In this document: positions 32,293 through 40,730 of the stretch, piece after piece | Position numbering within the stretch: the stretch's first letter is position 1 | Layout of the letters: every line of letters begins with the position of its first letter | From: an uncultured Eubacteriales bacterium | Lineage (GTDB): Bacteria; Bacillota; Clostridia; Peptostreptococcales; Anaerovoracaceae | DNA: 40,730 bases | NCBI GenBank assembly: GCA_900545135.1 | Contig: UQXL01000023.1 | Coordinates: forward strand, 1 to 40,730 | Direction: 5' to 3' | Notes under the pieces: generated by a model | What the model saw: only the letters and a program-made list of their open reading frames with translations | Told to the model about the DNA's origin: nothing | Databases searched by the model: none | Translations under genes and position numbers: made by a program

Positions 32293-33084
32293 ATGACGGA
32301 AAAAACGGCTGTAGTTACTGGAGCGTCAAAGGGCATAGGCTTTGAGATAGCTAAAGTTTTGCTTAAAAACGGATATAAGGTTTACGGATTGGCGAGGTCG
32401 GAAGCCCCGCTTGGCGATGTGATCTGGAAAAAATGCGACGTCGGAGACAGCGAAAGCGTACATAAAGCGTTTTCTGAAATTCTGGAGGAAAACAGAAAAA
32501 TCGACGTCTTGGTTTGCAATGCGGGAATAGGGATTTCCGGAGCGGCGGAATTTATACCGGAAGAGGACTATCGCCTGCAGACCAACGTCAATTTTAACGG
32601 CGCGGTCAGGTGCGCTCAGGCGGTGGTTCCGTCTATGCGCGAGGCGGGCAGCGGAAAAATCGTGTTTATTTCTTCTCTGGCGGCCATATTTCCTCTGCCG
32701 TTTCAGGGATTTTATTCGGCGACAAAAGCGGCCCTCAACGCTTTCAGCGATTCTCTCGGTATAGAGCTCAAGCCTTTTGGTATAGAAACGTCTGCGGTTA
32801 TGCTCAACGATGTCAAGACTGAGTTTACGGAAAACCGCAGGAAAACGGTCGTAGGCGACGACGTGTACGGCGGCCGGATAGAAGCATCGGTGTCGAAAAT
32901 GGAAAAATCGGAACAGAGCGGCATGACTCCAGTTCAGGTCGCGGAAACGGTGGGAAAAATCCTGAAGAGAAATCATCTGCCGTCCCACAAGATAGTAGGC
33001 GTTTCCAACGAGTTTTTAGGCTTTCTGTTCAGAATATTGCCGACAGGCATTCTGATGAAGCTTCTGAAGATGATCTATGGGTAA
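32293..33084 (+). CDS. Short-chain dehydrogenase/reductase (SDR) family protein
   Basis: 263 residues. Classical SDR motifs: TGASKGIG (residues about 9-16) for cofactor, NAGIG, catalytic Ser in FISSLAA and YSATK (Tyr-x-x-x-Lys) near residues 142-146. After TGASKGIG the dinucleotide-binding region shows GLARSE, with Arg suggesting NADP(H). The C-terminus is hydrophobic (FLGFLFRILPTGILMKLLKMIYG), as in membrane-associated SDRs. Substrate unknown. GAGGGCGAG ribosome site; 63 bases after the previous gene. Confidence 0.92.
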   Translation: MTEKTAVVTGASKGIGFEIAKVLLKNGYKVYGLARSEAPLGDVIWKKCDVGDSESVHKAFSEILEENRKIDVLVCNAGIGISGAAEFIPEEDYRLQTNVNFNGAVRCAQAVVPSMREAGSGKIVFISSLAAIFPLPFQGFYSATKAALNAFSDSLGIELKPFGIETSAVMLNDVKTEFTENRRKTVVGDDVYGGRIEASVSKMEKSEQSGMTPVQVAETVGKILKRNHLPSHKIVGVSNEFLGFLFRILPTGILMKLLKMIYG

Positions 33085-33165
33085 GCAAATCGTGCGTAAA
33101 AGGTTGCGCGCCTGTAAGATTGAATGTAAAATGAAAAATTCTAACGAAAGGATATTCTTAGTAAA

Positions 33166-34081
33166 ATGGATAAAACTTTTTATAATGAGATTAAAGAAAT
33201 CTTAATTTCAGCAAGAAATAAAGTTTACCAAACAGCCAATTTTGCAATGGTTGAGGCATATTGGAATATCGGAAAGTCAATTATAAAAGAACAAGGCGGC
33301 AATGAAAAGGCAAATTATGAGGCAGTTTTACTTGACATTTCCAAATGGTCACGCACTGCGTGACGAATTAAGCTGGACACATTATAGACTTTTGATGAAA
33401 GTAGAAAATGAAAGTGCAAGAGACTTTTATATGAGGGAAGCTGTAAAATCACAATGGAGTACAAGACAGCTTGAAAGGCAAATAAATTCTTTCTTTTATG
33501 AAAGATTATTATCCAGCAAGAATAAAGAAGAAGTTTCAGCAGAAATTCAGACATTAGAACCTGCTAAGAAGCCGGAGGATGTTATTCGAGACCCATATGT
33601 CTTGGAATTTCTTGGTTTGAGTTCAAGTAACGATTTTTATGAAAGTGATTTAGAACAAGCGTTGATTACTCATTTACAAAAATTTCTTTTAGAGCCTGGC
33701 AGAGGATTTTCCTTTGTTGCCAGACAAAAGCGAATTACTTTCGATGGAAGACATTTTAGGATTGACCTTGTATTCTATAATTATATTTTGAAATGTTTTG
33801 TCCTGATAGATTTAAAAGTTGGGGACTTAACACATCAAGATTTTGGGCAGATGCAGATGTATGTTCATTATTATGAGCGAGAATTAATGAACGAAGGAGA
33901 TAATCCACCGATTGGAATTGTATTATGCGCAGATAAAAGTGAATCAGTAGTTAAATATACATTGCCTGAAAACGAGAAACAAATTTTTGCTTCTAAGTAT
34001 AAGCTATACTTACCGAGCGAAGAAGAGTTGTTGGCAGAATTAAATAGGGAATATGAAGCATTAGAAGCTGATAAGATATAA
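33166..34081 (+). pseudogene. PDDEXK nuclease, DUF1016 (YhcG) family, broken by internal deletion
   Basis: The first frame (33166-33363) gives the DUF1016 N-terminus (MDKTFYNEIKEILISARNKVYQTANFAMVEAYWNIGKSIIKEQ...NEKANY). The second (in frame from 33302, effective from about 33317 to 34081) gives the rest: MRQFYLTFPNGHALRDELSWTHYRLL, RQLERQINSFFYERLL, then the nuclease part FRIDLVFYNYILKCFVLIDLK with Asp and Asp-x-Lys of the PDDEXK core. Family members have about 25-30 residues between NEKANY and MRQFY that are absent here, and the frame changes at the join, so this is a deletion, not a base-call slip. Base composition is AT-rich compared with the left half of the window. YhcG-type nucleases travel with restriction systems. 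Confidence 0.85.
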
Positions 34082-34105
34082 AAAATATTGGAGATATGAG
34101 GAACT

Positions 34106-34189
34106 ATGACCAACTTCGATTTTCTGAAAAAAGACAAACAATTTAACAGCTTTGCAGAGGCAGCGTTGTTGAAATCTTTACAAACATGA
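34106..34189 (+). pseudogene. Remnant resembling the N-terminus of a type I restriction R subunit / DUF4145 protein
   Basis: MTNFDFLKKDKQFNSFAEAA is like the usual start of HsdR/DUF4145 proteins, then the frame ends after 27 codons. A further scrap, open for 20 codons (from the ATG at 34190, ending 34252), follows. No full restriction subunit is present, so this is taken as the stump left by a deletion in the same event region as the DUF1016 gene. Confidence 0.5.
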
Positions 34190-34275
34190 ACGTATGGAAC
34201 GGTATCAGAAAAGTTATAGATAATATCAATTCAAGCGCTACAGCATAGTATTCAAGCCTGAAAAGGAGCTAAAAA

Positions 34276-34569
34276 ATGATAGATACAGGAATTAAACCGA
34301 AAGTTTTGAGTGAAATAAAAGAAATTGCCCAAAGACATGGCATTAAAAATATTATATTGTTCGGTTCAAGGGCAAGAGGCGATTATTATCATGCCAGCGA
34401 TATAGATATTGCGGTGTCGGGAGGAGATGTAGCAGGCTTTGTTTTAGATATAGAGGAAGAGACCTCTACTCTGCTTGAATACGATATAATAGACCTTGAA
34501 AAGCCGATTGCTGATGAATTAAGAGCGTCTATAGAGAGAGAGGGGAAGGTTATATATGAAAAAATATGA
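34276..34569 (+). CDS. MNT-type nucleotidyltransferase antitoxin
   Basis: 97 residues, minimal nucleotidyltransferase. The active-site pattern is complete: GSRARGDYYHASDIDIAV, with the GS loop and Asp-x-Asp, and a third Asp candidate in YDIIDLE. MntA-type proteins neutralise the partner HEPN toxin by adding AMP units. AGGAGC precedes the ATG. Its end overlaps the HEPN gene by 14 bases, indicating coupled translation. Confidence 0.92.
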   Translation: MIDTGIKPKVLSEIKEIAQRHGIKNIILFGSRARGDYYHASDIDIAVSGGDVAGFVLDIEEETSTLLEYDIIDLEKPIADELRASIEREGKVIYEKI

Positions 34570-34942
34570 AAATTTTTGCGCGGCCTTAGATAATCTTGGA
34601 GAAATATACAACTATAAAGAGCCGTATGATACGGTTATACTTACGGGCCTTGTAGGCTTATATGAGATATGTTTTGAGCAATCATGGAAAGCTATGAAAG
34701 AAATTTTAATGATTCATGGATATGAAGCGTCGGCAACCGGCTCGCCTAAGATGATATTAAAGACAGCCTTTAAAGCAGGAATGATAAAAGATGAAAAGCT
34801 TTGGCTTGAGGCGCTAGAGGCTAGAAACAATGTATCTCATGCCTATAACAGAAAAATTGCCGGATATATAATACAGCAGACCAAAGATAAATTTTATGAA
34901 ATGTTCAGCCGGCTTAAGGAAGAAATGAAGAACTGGCTTTGA
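34556..34942 (+). CDS. HEPN-domain toxin (HI0074 family)
   Basis: 128 residues, all-helical. RNNVSHAY near residues 90-97 is the Rx4H motif that forms the RNase centre of HEPN dimers. Members were formerly named nucleotidyltransferase substrate-binding proteins; with MNT they form a toxin-antitoxin or abortive-infection module. GGGAAGG ribosome site lies inside the upstream gene. The pair sits 112 bases before cas3, within a defence island. Confidence 0.92.
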   Translation: MKKYENFCAALDNLGEIYNYKEPYDTVILTGLVGLYEICFEQSWKAMKEILMIHGYEASATGSPKMILKTAFKAGMIKDEKLWLEALEARNNVSHAYNRKIAGYIIQQTKDKFYEMFSRLKEEMKNWL

Positions 34943-34952
34943 CTAGCAAAGA

Positions 34953-35017
34953 TTCGCGGGAATGTTCGCAGGGATTCATGAATATTCGCGAGGTTCTTTT
35001 CGCGAGGATTCGAGAGG
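34953..35017. repeat. Degenerate TTCGCGAGG repeats before cas3
   Basis: Copies at 34953, 34965, 34985, 34999 and 35009 (TTCGCGGG, TTCGCAGGG, TTCGCGAGG twice, TTCGAGAGG). They fill the gap that must contain the cas promoter. Confidence 0.75.
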
Positions 35018-35054
35018 ATAATGCAAAAATCTGTAATTCAGGGAGGAGAATGCC

Positions 35055-37256
35055 ATGCCTGACATCTATAAAGCTCACGTCAACGATGAAACGGGAGAAA
35101 TCCAGACTGTAAAGGAACATTGCGAGGGAACGGCCAAACTCTGCGCTGAGTTTGCGGTGCCTGAACTTAAGACAATTATGGAAGCGATAGGACTGCTTCA
35201 CGACGTAGGGAAATATCAGAAATCGTTTCAGCGCAGGATAAACAAGGAAAATATAAACGTAGAGCATTCCACATGCGGAGCTGTGGCCGCCAAAGAAATT
35301 TATCCTCCCCCTTTAAGCCTCATAATGGGTTATTGCATTGCAGGTCATCATTCGGGATTGCCTGACGGAGGCTTTATAAATGACGATCCATCTTTATCGA
35401 CGCTTCACGGCAGAATGGGCAGAAGTTTTGAAGATTACAGCGAATATAAAAACGAGATGTTGACATTGTTGCCGGAACTTAATAATGATGTATTTTATTC
35501 ATTTTTGATGAAAGATTATAAAAATAAGTTTCAGCTTGTAGATAAGTTTGCATTTTTAACGAGATACTGTTTTTCCTGCCTCACAGACGCTGATTCGATA
35601 GACACGGCAAAATTTTGCGGAACCGGTGTAAACGAACATTTGAAAGCAAATTTTGAAAAGTGCCTACAAAAAGTAGATGATAGATTAAACTCGTTTATAT
35701 GTAAAACCGAATTGCAGAAAACGAGAAAAGTTCTTCAGCAGCAGGTGTTTGAAAAAACAGATAATGATGCTGAGATATATTTGATGAACATGCCTACAGG
35801 CAGCGGCAAGACACTTTGCAGCGTAAAGTTTGCGCTTGAAAGGGCTATAAAGAAGAATAAAAAGCGCATCATATATGTAATTCCATACAACAGCATAATT
35901 GACCAGACTGCAGGAGAATTTGAAGATTTATTCGGAAAAGACGCTGAAATACTGCGCCATCAGTCATCTTTTTCCTACGAGGACAGAGATGATTTCGATG
36001 AAAACTATAAAAACGTTTTAAAAAGCGCCGCTGAAAACTGGGATGCGCCGTTAATAATTACCACTGCCGTTCAGTTTTTTGAATCTGTCTATTCCAATAA
36101 GCGCGGAAAACTCAGAAAGATGCACAATATAGCTGACAGTATCCTGATATTTGATGAAGCGCACCTGATGCCGCAGGATTATTTGCAGCCATGTCTTCAA
36201 GCGATAGCATTTGCGGCGAGGTACCTGAACAGCGAAGCTGTATTTTTGACTGCCACGATGCCAGACTTCAAAAAGCTGCTTGAACAGTATGCGCTTTCTG
36301 ACAGCAGAATATTGGATATGGTACAAGACACAGGATGTTTTTCTGCTTTTGAAAAGTGCAGTTATGAATTCGCAGGAGAAGTAAGTGATGAAGAACTCTT
36401 GGAAAAAGCTTCAAGCTCTCCTACCAGCCTGATAATAGTAAACAGTAAGAGAAAGGCAAGAGAGCTTTATAAAAAGTGCGGAGACGGAAAAAACTATCAC
36501 TTGTCTACATATATGACGTCGCGTGACAGAAAACGTGTAATAGATAAAATTAAGGAGGAACTGAGCAAACTGGAAGAAGAATTTCCGGCAATGGAGAACG
36601 TGCCGGATGAAAGCAGAATAACCATAATTTCCACTTCTTTGATCGAGGCCGGAGTAGACTTGGACGTATGCACGGTATTTAGAGAACTGACAGGTCTTGA
36701 CAGCATTCTACAGTCGGGAGGCAGATGTAACCGGGAAGGAAAGAGAAAGGGTGCTTTCACCTACATCTTTAAATTTGCGGACGAAGCGAGATCCGTGTCG
36801 AGAGATGAGAAATTCAATCTGACAAAAGGAATAATAAAAAAATACGATAATATAAATTCCGGCGAATGTATAAAAGAATATTACGACAGGCTTTTCTTTC
36901 TGAAGGAAGATAATATAACGAAGAACGCTATGAGCAGAAGATGCAGCGATATAAGAAGTATTCCCTTTAGAAAGTACTCTGAAGAATTTAATCTTATCGA
37001 CAGTTATACAGAGTATGTCGTAGTTCAGCAGGACGAAAACAGCAAGAGCTTAGTGGAAGAATTAAAATATAAGAGAGGAATAAAGGCAAGAAAATTGCAG
37101 CAATATACTTGTACGGTAAGCCGAGCAGAATTTGAAGAGCTTTTGAAGCAGCACGTTATAGATGACTACGGAAGCGGCATCTGGTGTTTGACCAATCTTG
37201 ATTATTATAACGAAGACGAGGGAATCCGCTTCGAACCCACAGATTATATAATATAA
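35055..37256 (+). CDS. cas3: CRISPR-associated nuclease/helicase Cas3 (type I-C)
   Basis: 733 residues. The HD nuclease comes first: His22, LLHDVGKYQ (His49-Asp50), EHSTCG and GHHSGLPD near 95-105. The SF2 helicase follows: Walker A PTGSGKT (247-253), DEAHLM (from 367), LTATMP, STSLIEAGVDLD and the arginine-finger motif QSGGRCNREG. Cas3 is recruited to Cascade-bound target DNA, nicks the displaced strand and degrades it in the 3'-5' direction. GGGAGGAG precedes the ATG. It starts the order cas3-cas5-cas8-cas7 of subtype I-C. Confidence 0.96.
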   Translation: MPDIYKAHVNDETGEIQTVKEHCEGTAKLCAEFAVPELKTIMEAIGLLHDVGKYQKSFQRRINKENINVEHSTCGAVAAKEIYPPPLSLIMGYCIAGHHSGLPDGGFINDDPSLSTLHGRMGRSFEDYSEYKNEMLTLLPELNNDVFYSFLMKDYKNKFQLVDKFAFLTRYCFSCLTDADSIDTAKFCGTGVNEHLKANFEKCLQKVDDRLNSFICKTELQKTRKVLQQQVFEKTDNDAEIYLMNMPTGSGKTLCSVKFALERAIKKNKKRIIYVIPYNSIIDQTAGEFEDLFGKDAEILRHQSSFSYEDRDDFDENYKNVLKSAAENWDAPLIITTAVQFFESVYSNKRGKLRKMHNIADSILIFDEAHLMPQDYLQPCLQAIAFAARYLNSEAVFLTATMPDFKKLLEQYALSDSRILDMVQDTGCFSAFEKCSYEFAGEVSDEELLEKASSSPTSLIIVNSKRKARELYKKCGDGKNYHLSTYMTSRDRKRVIDKIKEELSKLEEEFPAMENVPDESRITIISTSLIEAGVDLDVCTVFRELTGLDSILQSGGRCNREGKRKGAFTYIFKFADEARSVSRDEKFNLTKGIIKKYDNINSGECIKEYYDRLFFLKEDNITKNAMSRRCSDIRSIPFRKYSEEFNLIDSYTEYVVVQQDENSKSLVEELKYKRGIKARKLQQYTCTVSRAEFEELLKQHVIDDYGSGIWCLTNLDYYNEDEGIRFEPTDYII

Positions 37257-37326
37257 ACTTATTTTCAGTATACAAAGGTAATGTGTCGCAACGTATCAGG
37301 AGTAAATTAAGAAAGGAGCGAGAGGA

Positions 37327-38055
37327 TTGAGCTACGGATTTAAAATTATGGTGGAGGGCGATTATGCATGCTTCACCAGACCGGAATTCAAGGTAGAACG
37401 TGTAAGCTACGATGTACCTACTCCGGGAGCCCTTGAGGGAATGCTGAAAAGCGTATATTGGAAGCCGGCTATAAGATATGTGATAGATAAGATAGTCGTA
37501 TTCAACCCGATTGACTTTGTGAATATAAGGCGCAATGAAGTTAAAGAAAAAGTATCGCTGAGCTCAATGAAAAGCCAGATGAACGGCAATGGCGGAGATC
37601 CTGCTATTTACACATCGGAGTGCCGAAGCCAGAGAGCAGCTATGGTGCTGAAAAATGTAAAATATGGCATAGAATTTCACTTTGAACTTACAGGTCTTAA
37701 AAATGATGAAGAGACAGACGGAGATAAAAAGCATTTCAACATAATAAAGCGGCGGTTGGAAAACGGTCAATGGTTCAGGAATCCATGCCTTGGCTGCAGT
37801 GAATTCCCGGCTAAAAGAATAGAGCTCGTCGATGATTTTGATGAAAAACTTATAAGCAGCTCGATTTTGAAGATGGGAGATTATGATTTGGGGTTCATGA
37901 GCTACAGAGTAAACTTTAAAGACGGCGGAGTACCAAAGAACAACGATTGGGAAAATCCTAAATTTTCCGATGAAGCGGTGACGCAGTATTACAGACCGCA
38001 CATGGTAGACGGCATAATAGATGTAAAGAAATATAGGGAGGAGATAAAATGCTGA
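37327..38055 (+). CDS. cas5c: Type I-C CRISPR-associated protein Cas5c
   Basis: 242 residues. The start YGFKIMVEGDYACFTRPEFKVERVSYDVPTPGALEGMLKSVYWKP is characteristic of Cas5c/Cas5d. In I-C systems Cas5c itself cuts pre-crRNA, replacing Cas6, and caps the 5' handle in Cascade. The start codon is TTG, with AAAGGAGCGAG upstream. Its stop overlaps the cas8c start by 7 bases. Confidence 0.95.
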   Translation: MSYGFKIMVEGDYACFTRPEFKVERVSYDVPTPGALEGMLKSVYWKPAIRYVIDKIVVFNPIDFVNIRRNEVKEKVSLSSMKSQMNGNGGDPAIYTSECRSQRAAMVLKNVKYGIEFHFELTGLKNDEETDGDKKHFNIIKRRLENGQWFRNPCLGCSEFPAKRIELVDDFDEKLISSSILKMGDYDLGFMSYRVNFKDGGVPKNNDWENPKFSDEAVTQYYRPHMVDGIIDVKKYREEIKC

Positions 38056-39827
38056 TAAAAGCCCTATGTGATTATTATGATGTCCTCGAAAAAAACGGAA
38101 AAGTCCTTAAAAACGGATATTCCGCCGTACCTGTCAAGTATAAAATAGCGCTTACAGAGAACGGCGAGATAGATGAGGTAATAGACTGTCAACGCATTGA
38201 ACAAATTCCGCAGAAGAACGGAAAGATAAAAGAAAAACGGGTGCCTTTAGACATGATTATGCCCAAGCGGACAGAGAAACCCGGAATAGACGCCAATATA
38301 ATTGAGCACAGACCTCTTTACATATTCGGGCTTAATTATGATAATGGGCAGTTTACTCCTGATGACAAAACGGATAAAGCAAAAAAATCCCACAAAGATT
38401 TTGTCGAAAAGAATCTAAAGTTTATTGAAGCTATGGATTCCCCATTGATAAATGCCTTTAGAAATTTTTTGACAAAATGGAATCCCAAAGAGCAATGCGG
38501 AAATCGTTTTTTACTGGAACTTGGAAAGAATTACAGCGGCTCAGGATTTGCCTTTTGCCTATCCGGAGAGCCGGAGAATATGCTTCAGGAAGAGTGGGAA
38601 ATAAGAGAAAAGTGGGATGATATTCATGCCTCAAGGGCAGAAGATAAAGAATCCGCTCAAACTGCGCAGTGCGCCGTAACAGGTGAAATTTCTGAAATAG
38701 CTAGAATACACGGAAAAATCAAAGGAATTTACGGAGGACTGGCAACGGGGAGCGTTCTCATAGGCTTTAATAATTCTTCTGAAAATTCGTATGGAAACGA
38801 GCAGTCGTATAACAGCAATATATCTCAAAGAGCGATGATTAAATATACAGAGGCGCTTAATTATCTGCTTAAAAGCTCTGAACATAAGATAACATTGGAT
38901 GATATGACCATTTTGTTTTGGACAATGAGCCCGGATGACACGGACGAAGATCGAATGATCGCCATGTTGATGGGAAAATCAGAAAAACTTGATGAATCGC
39001 AGACTCAGTCAATGCTGGAAGATCTATTGAGCAGAGGTACCCAGCTTAAGCTGACAGAAAGCGAGCTTGAAAACAAGTATGGCGCAATAGACGATGATGT
39101 GGATTTTTATATGATAGGAATGAAGCCTAATTCCTCTCGAGTATCCGTAAAGTTCATGCTACGCAGGCAATATGGAGAAATCCTTTGGAACATCGCCAAA
39201 TTCCAAGGGGATATGCAGTCATCTGAAACTGTAAAAATGATACCTTTTTATAGGATAAAGGGAGAACTCATATCACCCAAGAGCAGCAATGAAAAAGTGA
39301 ACCCTGCGCTTCTCACGAAGCTGTTTGAGGCAGTGATGTACGGAAACAGATACCCTGCCGCGTTGCTTGAGACGCTGGTAAGAAGAGTTAAAACAGATAA
39401 ATATATTAACGATACGAGAGCAGGTTTGATAAAAGCATATTTAATGAGGAACGAAGAGGAGGGATTAAAAGTGGCGTTAGACAAAGAAAATCGAGGACAA
39501 GCCTATTTATGCGGAAGGCTGTTCGCAGTGCTGGAAAAATTGCAGAAAGATGCTCTTGGAGAACTTAACACGACAATTAAAGACAAATATTTTTCATCGG
39601 CAGCTTCAAAGCCAGCAACTATATTTCCTGTACTTATGAGGCTTTCGCAAGCTCATTTGAAGAAGACCAGCGAAAGCACGAGAGGCTTCTACAACAAATT
39701 GATGGGAGATATCATAGAAAACTTTGAGGGTGAATTCCCTGCTACATTGTCATTAACTGAGCAAGGTAAATTTATAATAGGTTACTACCAGCAGGAAAAA
39801 GAACTTTGGAAAAAAAGAGAACAGTAA
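38049..39827 (+). CDS. cas8c: Type I-C CRISPR-associated protein Cas8c (Csd1)
   Basis: 592 residues, normal for Csd1. This large subunit of Cascade recognises the PAM and recruits Cas3. Family-typical segments include RPLYIFGLNYDNG near residue 90, CLSGEPENMLQE, CAVTGEISEIARIHGKIKGIYGG and LIGFNNSSENSYG in the middle, and NPALLTKLFEAVMYGNRYPAALLETLVRRV toward the end. GGGAGGAG site lies inside cas5c. No frameshift seen. In I-C, an internal start also yields the small subunit Cas11c from the 3' part of this gene; I cannot pick that start with confidence. Confidence 0.95.
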   Translation: MLIKALCDYYDVLEKNGKVLKNGYSAVPVKYKIALTENGEIDEVIDCQRIEQIPQKNGKIKEKRVPLDMIMPKRTEKPGIDANIIEHRPLYIFGLNYDNGQFTPDDKTDKAKKSHKDFVEKNLKFIEAMDSPLINAFRNFLTKWNPKEQCGNRFLLELGKNYSGSGFAFCLSGEPENMLQEEWEIREKWDDIHASRAEDKESAQTAQCAVTGEISEIARIHGKIKGIYGGLATGSVLIGFNNSSENSYGNEQSYNSNISQRAMIKYTEALNYLLKSSEHKITLDDMTILFWTMSPDDTDEDRMIAMLMGKSEKLDESQTQSMLEDLLSRGTQLKLTESELENKYGAIDDDVDFYMIGMKPNSSRVSVKFMLRRQYGEILWNIAKFQGDMQSSETVKMIPFYRIKGELISPKSSNEKVNPALLTKLFEAVMYGNRYPAALLETLVRRVKTDKYINDTRAGLIKAYLMRNEEEGLKVALDKENRGQAYLCGRLFAVLEKLQKDALGELNTTIKDKYFSSAASKPATIFPVLMRLSQAHLKKTSESTRGFYNKLMGDIIENFEGEFPATLSLTEQGKFIIGYYQQEKELWKKREQ

Positions 39828-39847
39828 GATAGATAGGAGGAAAAAAC

Positions 39848-40708
39848 ATGACTATTAACAACAGATACGATTTCGTAATGATCTTTGATGTTGAAAACGG
39901 CAATCCCAACGGAGACCCTGACGCGGGAAACGCACCACGTGTAGACGCCGAGACAGGACATGGCTACATAACCGACGTCTGCCTTAAAAGAAAGATAAGA
40001 AATTACGTAGAACTCGTTAAAGCAGATGAGGAAGGGTATAATATCCTGGTGAAACCTGACAAGGCGCTGAACACAAAATTTGCAGAAGCATATCAGGCAG
40101 AGGGATTAGAGACAGGACAAAAAGGTAAGAAAACAGACGATGTGAAAAAAGCATGCGAATATATGTGCAGAAATTATTTTGACGTCAGAGCTTTCGGCGC
40201 AGTGATGTCCACAGGCGATGATCCTTGTGGAATCGTAAGAGGACCGGTTCAGATAAATTTTGCGACGAGCGCTTCCCCGGTTTTCATTGAAGATGTGACC
40301 ATCACAAGACAAGGCCGGACTACAGAGGGAAGAGCGGAAACAGGAGATACTGAAATGGGCAAAAAAAGCATCATCCCATACGCTCTTTACCGCGCGGAGG
40401 GATATATTTCGGCGGCGCTCGCCCAAAAGACGACCAAGCTTTCCGACGAAGATGTGGAGCTCTTGTGGGAAGCGATAATTAACATGTTCGAGAACGATCA
40501 CAGCGCGGCAAGAGGTAAGATGTGCATGAGAAAGCTTTACGTCTTCAAGCACGACAGCATGATGGGGAACGCGCCGTCACATGTATTGTTCGACAAGATC
40601 GACATCAGGCTCAAGGACGAAAGCCGGCCGCCAAGGCAGTTCTCGGACTATGAGATAGAAGTCGACAGACAGATGCCGGAAGGCGTTTCACTGGTAGAGA
40701 AGATATGA
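39848..40708 (+). CDS. cas7c: Type I-C CRISPR-associated protein Cas7c (Csd2)
   Basis: 286 residues. Cas7 is the backbone that lines up along the crRNA. MFDVENGNPNGDPDAGNAPRVD-type N-terminus (here IFDVENGNPNGDPDAGN), DVRAFGAVMS and GPVQINFATSASPVFIEDVTITRQG are diagnostic of Csd2. GATAGGAGG precedes the ATG. Its stop overlaps the next ATG (ATGA). Confidence 0.96.
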   Translation: MTINNRYDFVMIFDVENGNPNGDPDAGNAPRVDAETGHGYITDVCLKRKIRNYVELVKADEEGYNILVKPDKALNTKFAEAYQAEGLETGQKGKKTDDVKKACEYMCRNYFDVRAFGAVMSTGDDPCGIVRGPVQINFATSASPVFIEDVTITRQGRTTEGRAETGDTEMGKKSIIPYALYRAEGYISAALAQKTTKLSDEDVELLWEAIINMFENDHSAARGKMCMRKLYVFKHDSMMGNAPSHVLFDKIDIRLKDESRPPRQFSDYEIEVDRQMPEGVSLVEKI

Positions 40709-40730
40709 ACGAGGAAGAGATAACGATACG
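40705..40730 (+). CDS. Start of the next cas gene, presumably cas4 (truncated by window edge)
   Basis: ATG overlapping the cas7c stop, reading MNEEEITI before the window ends. Position after csd2 in subtype I-C is normally cas4, then cas1, cas2 and the array. The eight residues alone do not prove identity. Confidence 0.5.

Noticed and set aside
34953..35054. CRISPR array or leader before cas3
   Set aside because: The repeated unit is about 9 bp with irregular spacing; type I-C repeats are about 32 bp with unique spacers of similar length.

Overview
The window looks like a chromosomal segment of a low-to-mid GC anaerobic member of the Bacillota, class Clostridia. This rests on gene content (LexA/SOS, an infC-rpmI-rplT operon with an L20-type leader, Crp/Fnr regulation of ferredoxin-type proteins, LUD, DUF5714 and DUF3343 proteins, a type I-C CRISPR system), on heavy use of AGA/ATA codons, and on TTG/GTG starts with strong GGAGG ribosome sites. 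The resemblance to the Anaerovoracaceae (Family XIII) type of gut or oral anaerobe is only an impression; no 16S or marker search was possible.

Layout. 1-6280: the 3' end of a sigma-54 activator, a small unknown gene, a LysO-type exporter, an ABC-F protein, LexA divergent from a LUD protein, and a DUF5714 protein. 6440-6845: tRNA-Arg(CCG) next to duplicated tRNA-like fragments. 7124-10346: a Crp/Fnr regulator divergent from a TIGR04076 plus ferredoxin pair, then a pair of class II aldolase-family genes of which only the second keeps its metal ligands. 10424-11665: an MFS transporter. 11910-12258: a probable type I toxin-antitoxin locus (33-residue hydrophobic peptide with a convergent antisense promoter). 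12270-13757: infC (AUU start), rpmI and rplT behind an attenuator. 13888-18538: rmuC, a metallophosphoesterase, deoB and pyrimidine-nucleoside phosphorylase, the last three closely packed. 18695-22407: citrate synthase, a D,D-carboxypeptidase and a DUF3343 protein. 22408-23905: a 1.5-kb non-coding region rich in hairpins and degenerate tandem repeats.

23906-31464 holds the most unusual genes: a 1602-residue fusion (HD phosphohydrolase, helical repeats, NadD-like adenylyltransferase, GNAT-like and phosphoribosyltransferase-like domains), followed by a lactate/malate-dehydrogenase-like protein with inserted Cys octapeptide repeats and by a flavodoxin-family reductase. This looks like one NAD/redox-related operon. 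A membrane-anchored unknown and an SDR oxidoreductase follow.

33166-40730 is a defence island: a DUF1016 (YhcG) nuclease gene broken by an internal deletion, a remnant resembling a restriction-subunit N-terminus, an intact MNT/HEPN toxin-antitoxin pair, and cas3-cas5c-cas8c-cas7c of a type I-C system. The last bases open the next gene, by position cas4. The CRISPR array is not inside the window.

A recurring theme is short tandem duplication: 16-18, 22, 24, 33, 34 and 39-bp periods occur in nearly every long intergenic gap and in several coding regions. A second theme is a family of ATGTTG(T/G)-type inverted repeats confined to 22,900-23,600, one of which keeps its stem through G-U pairs.
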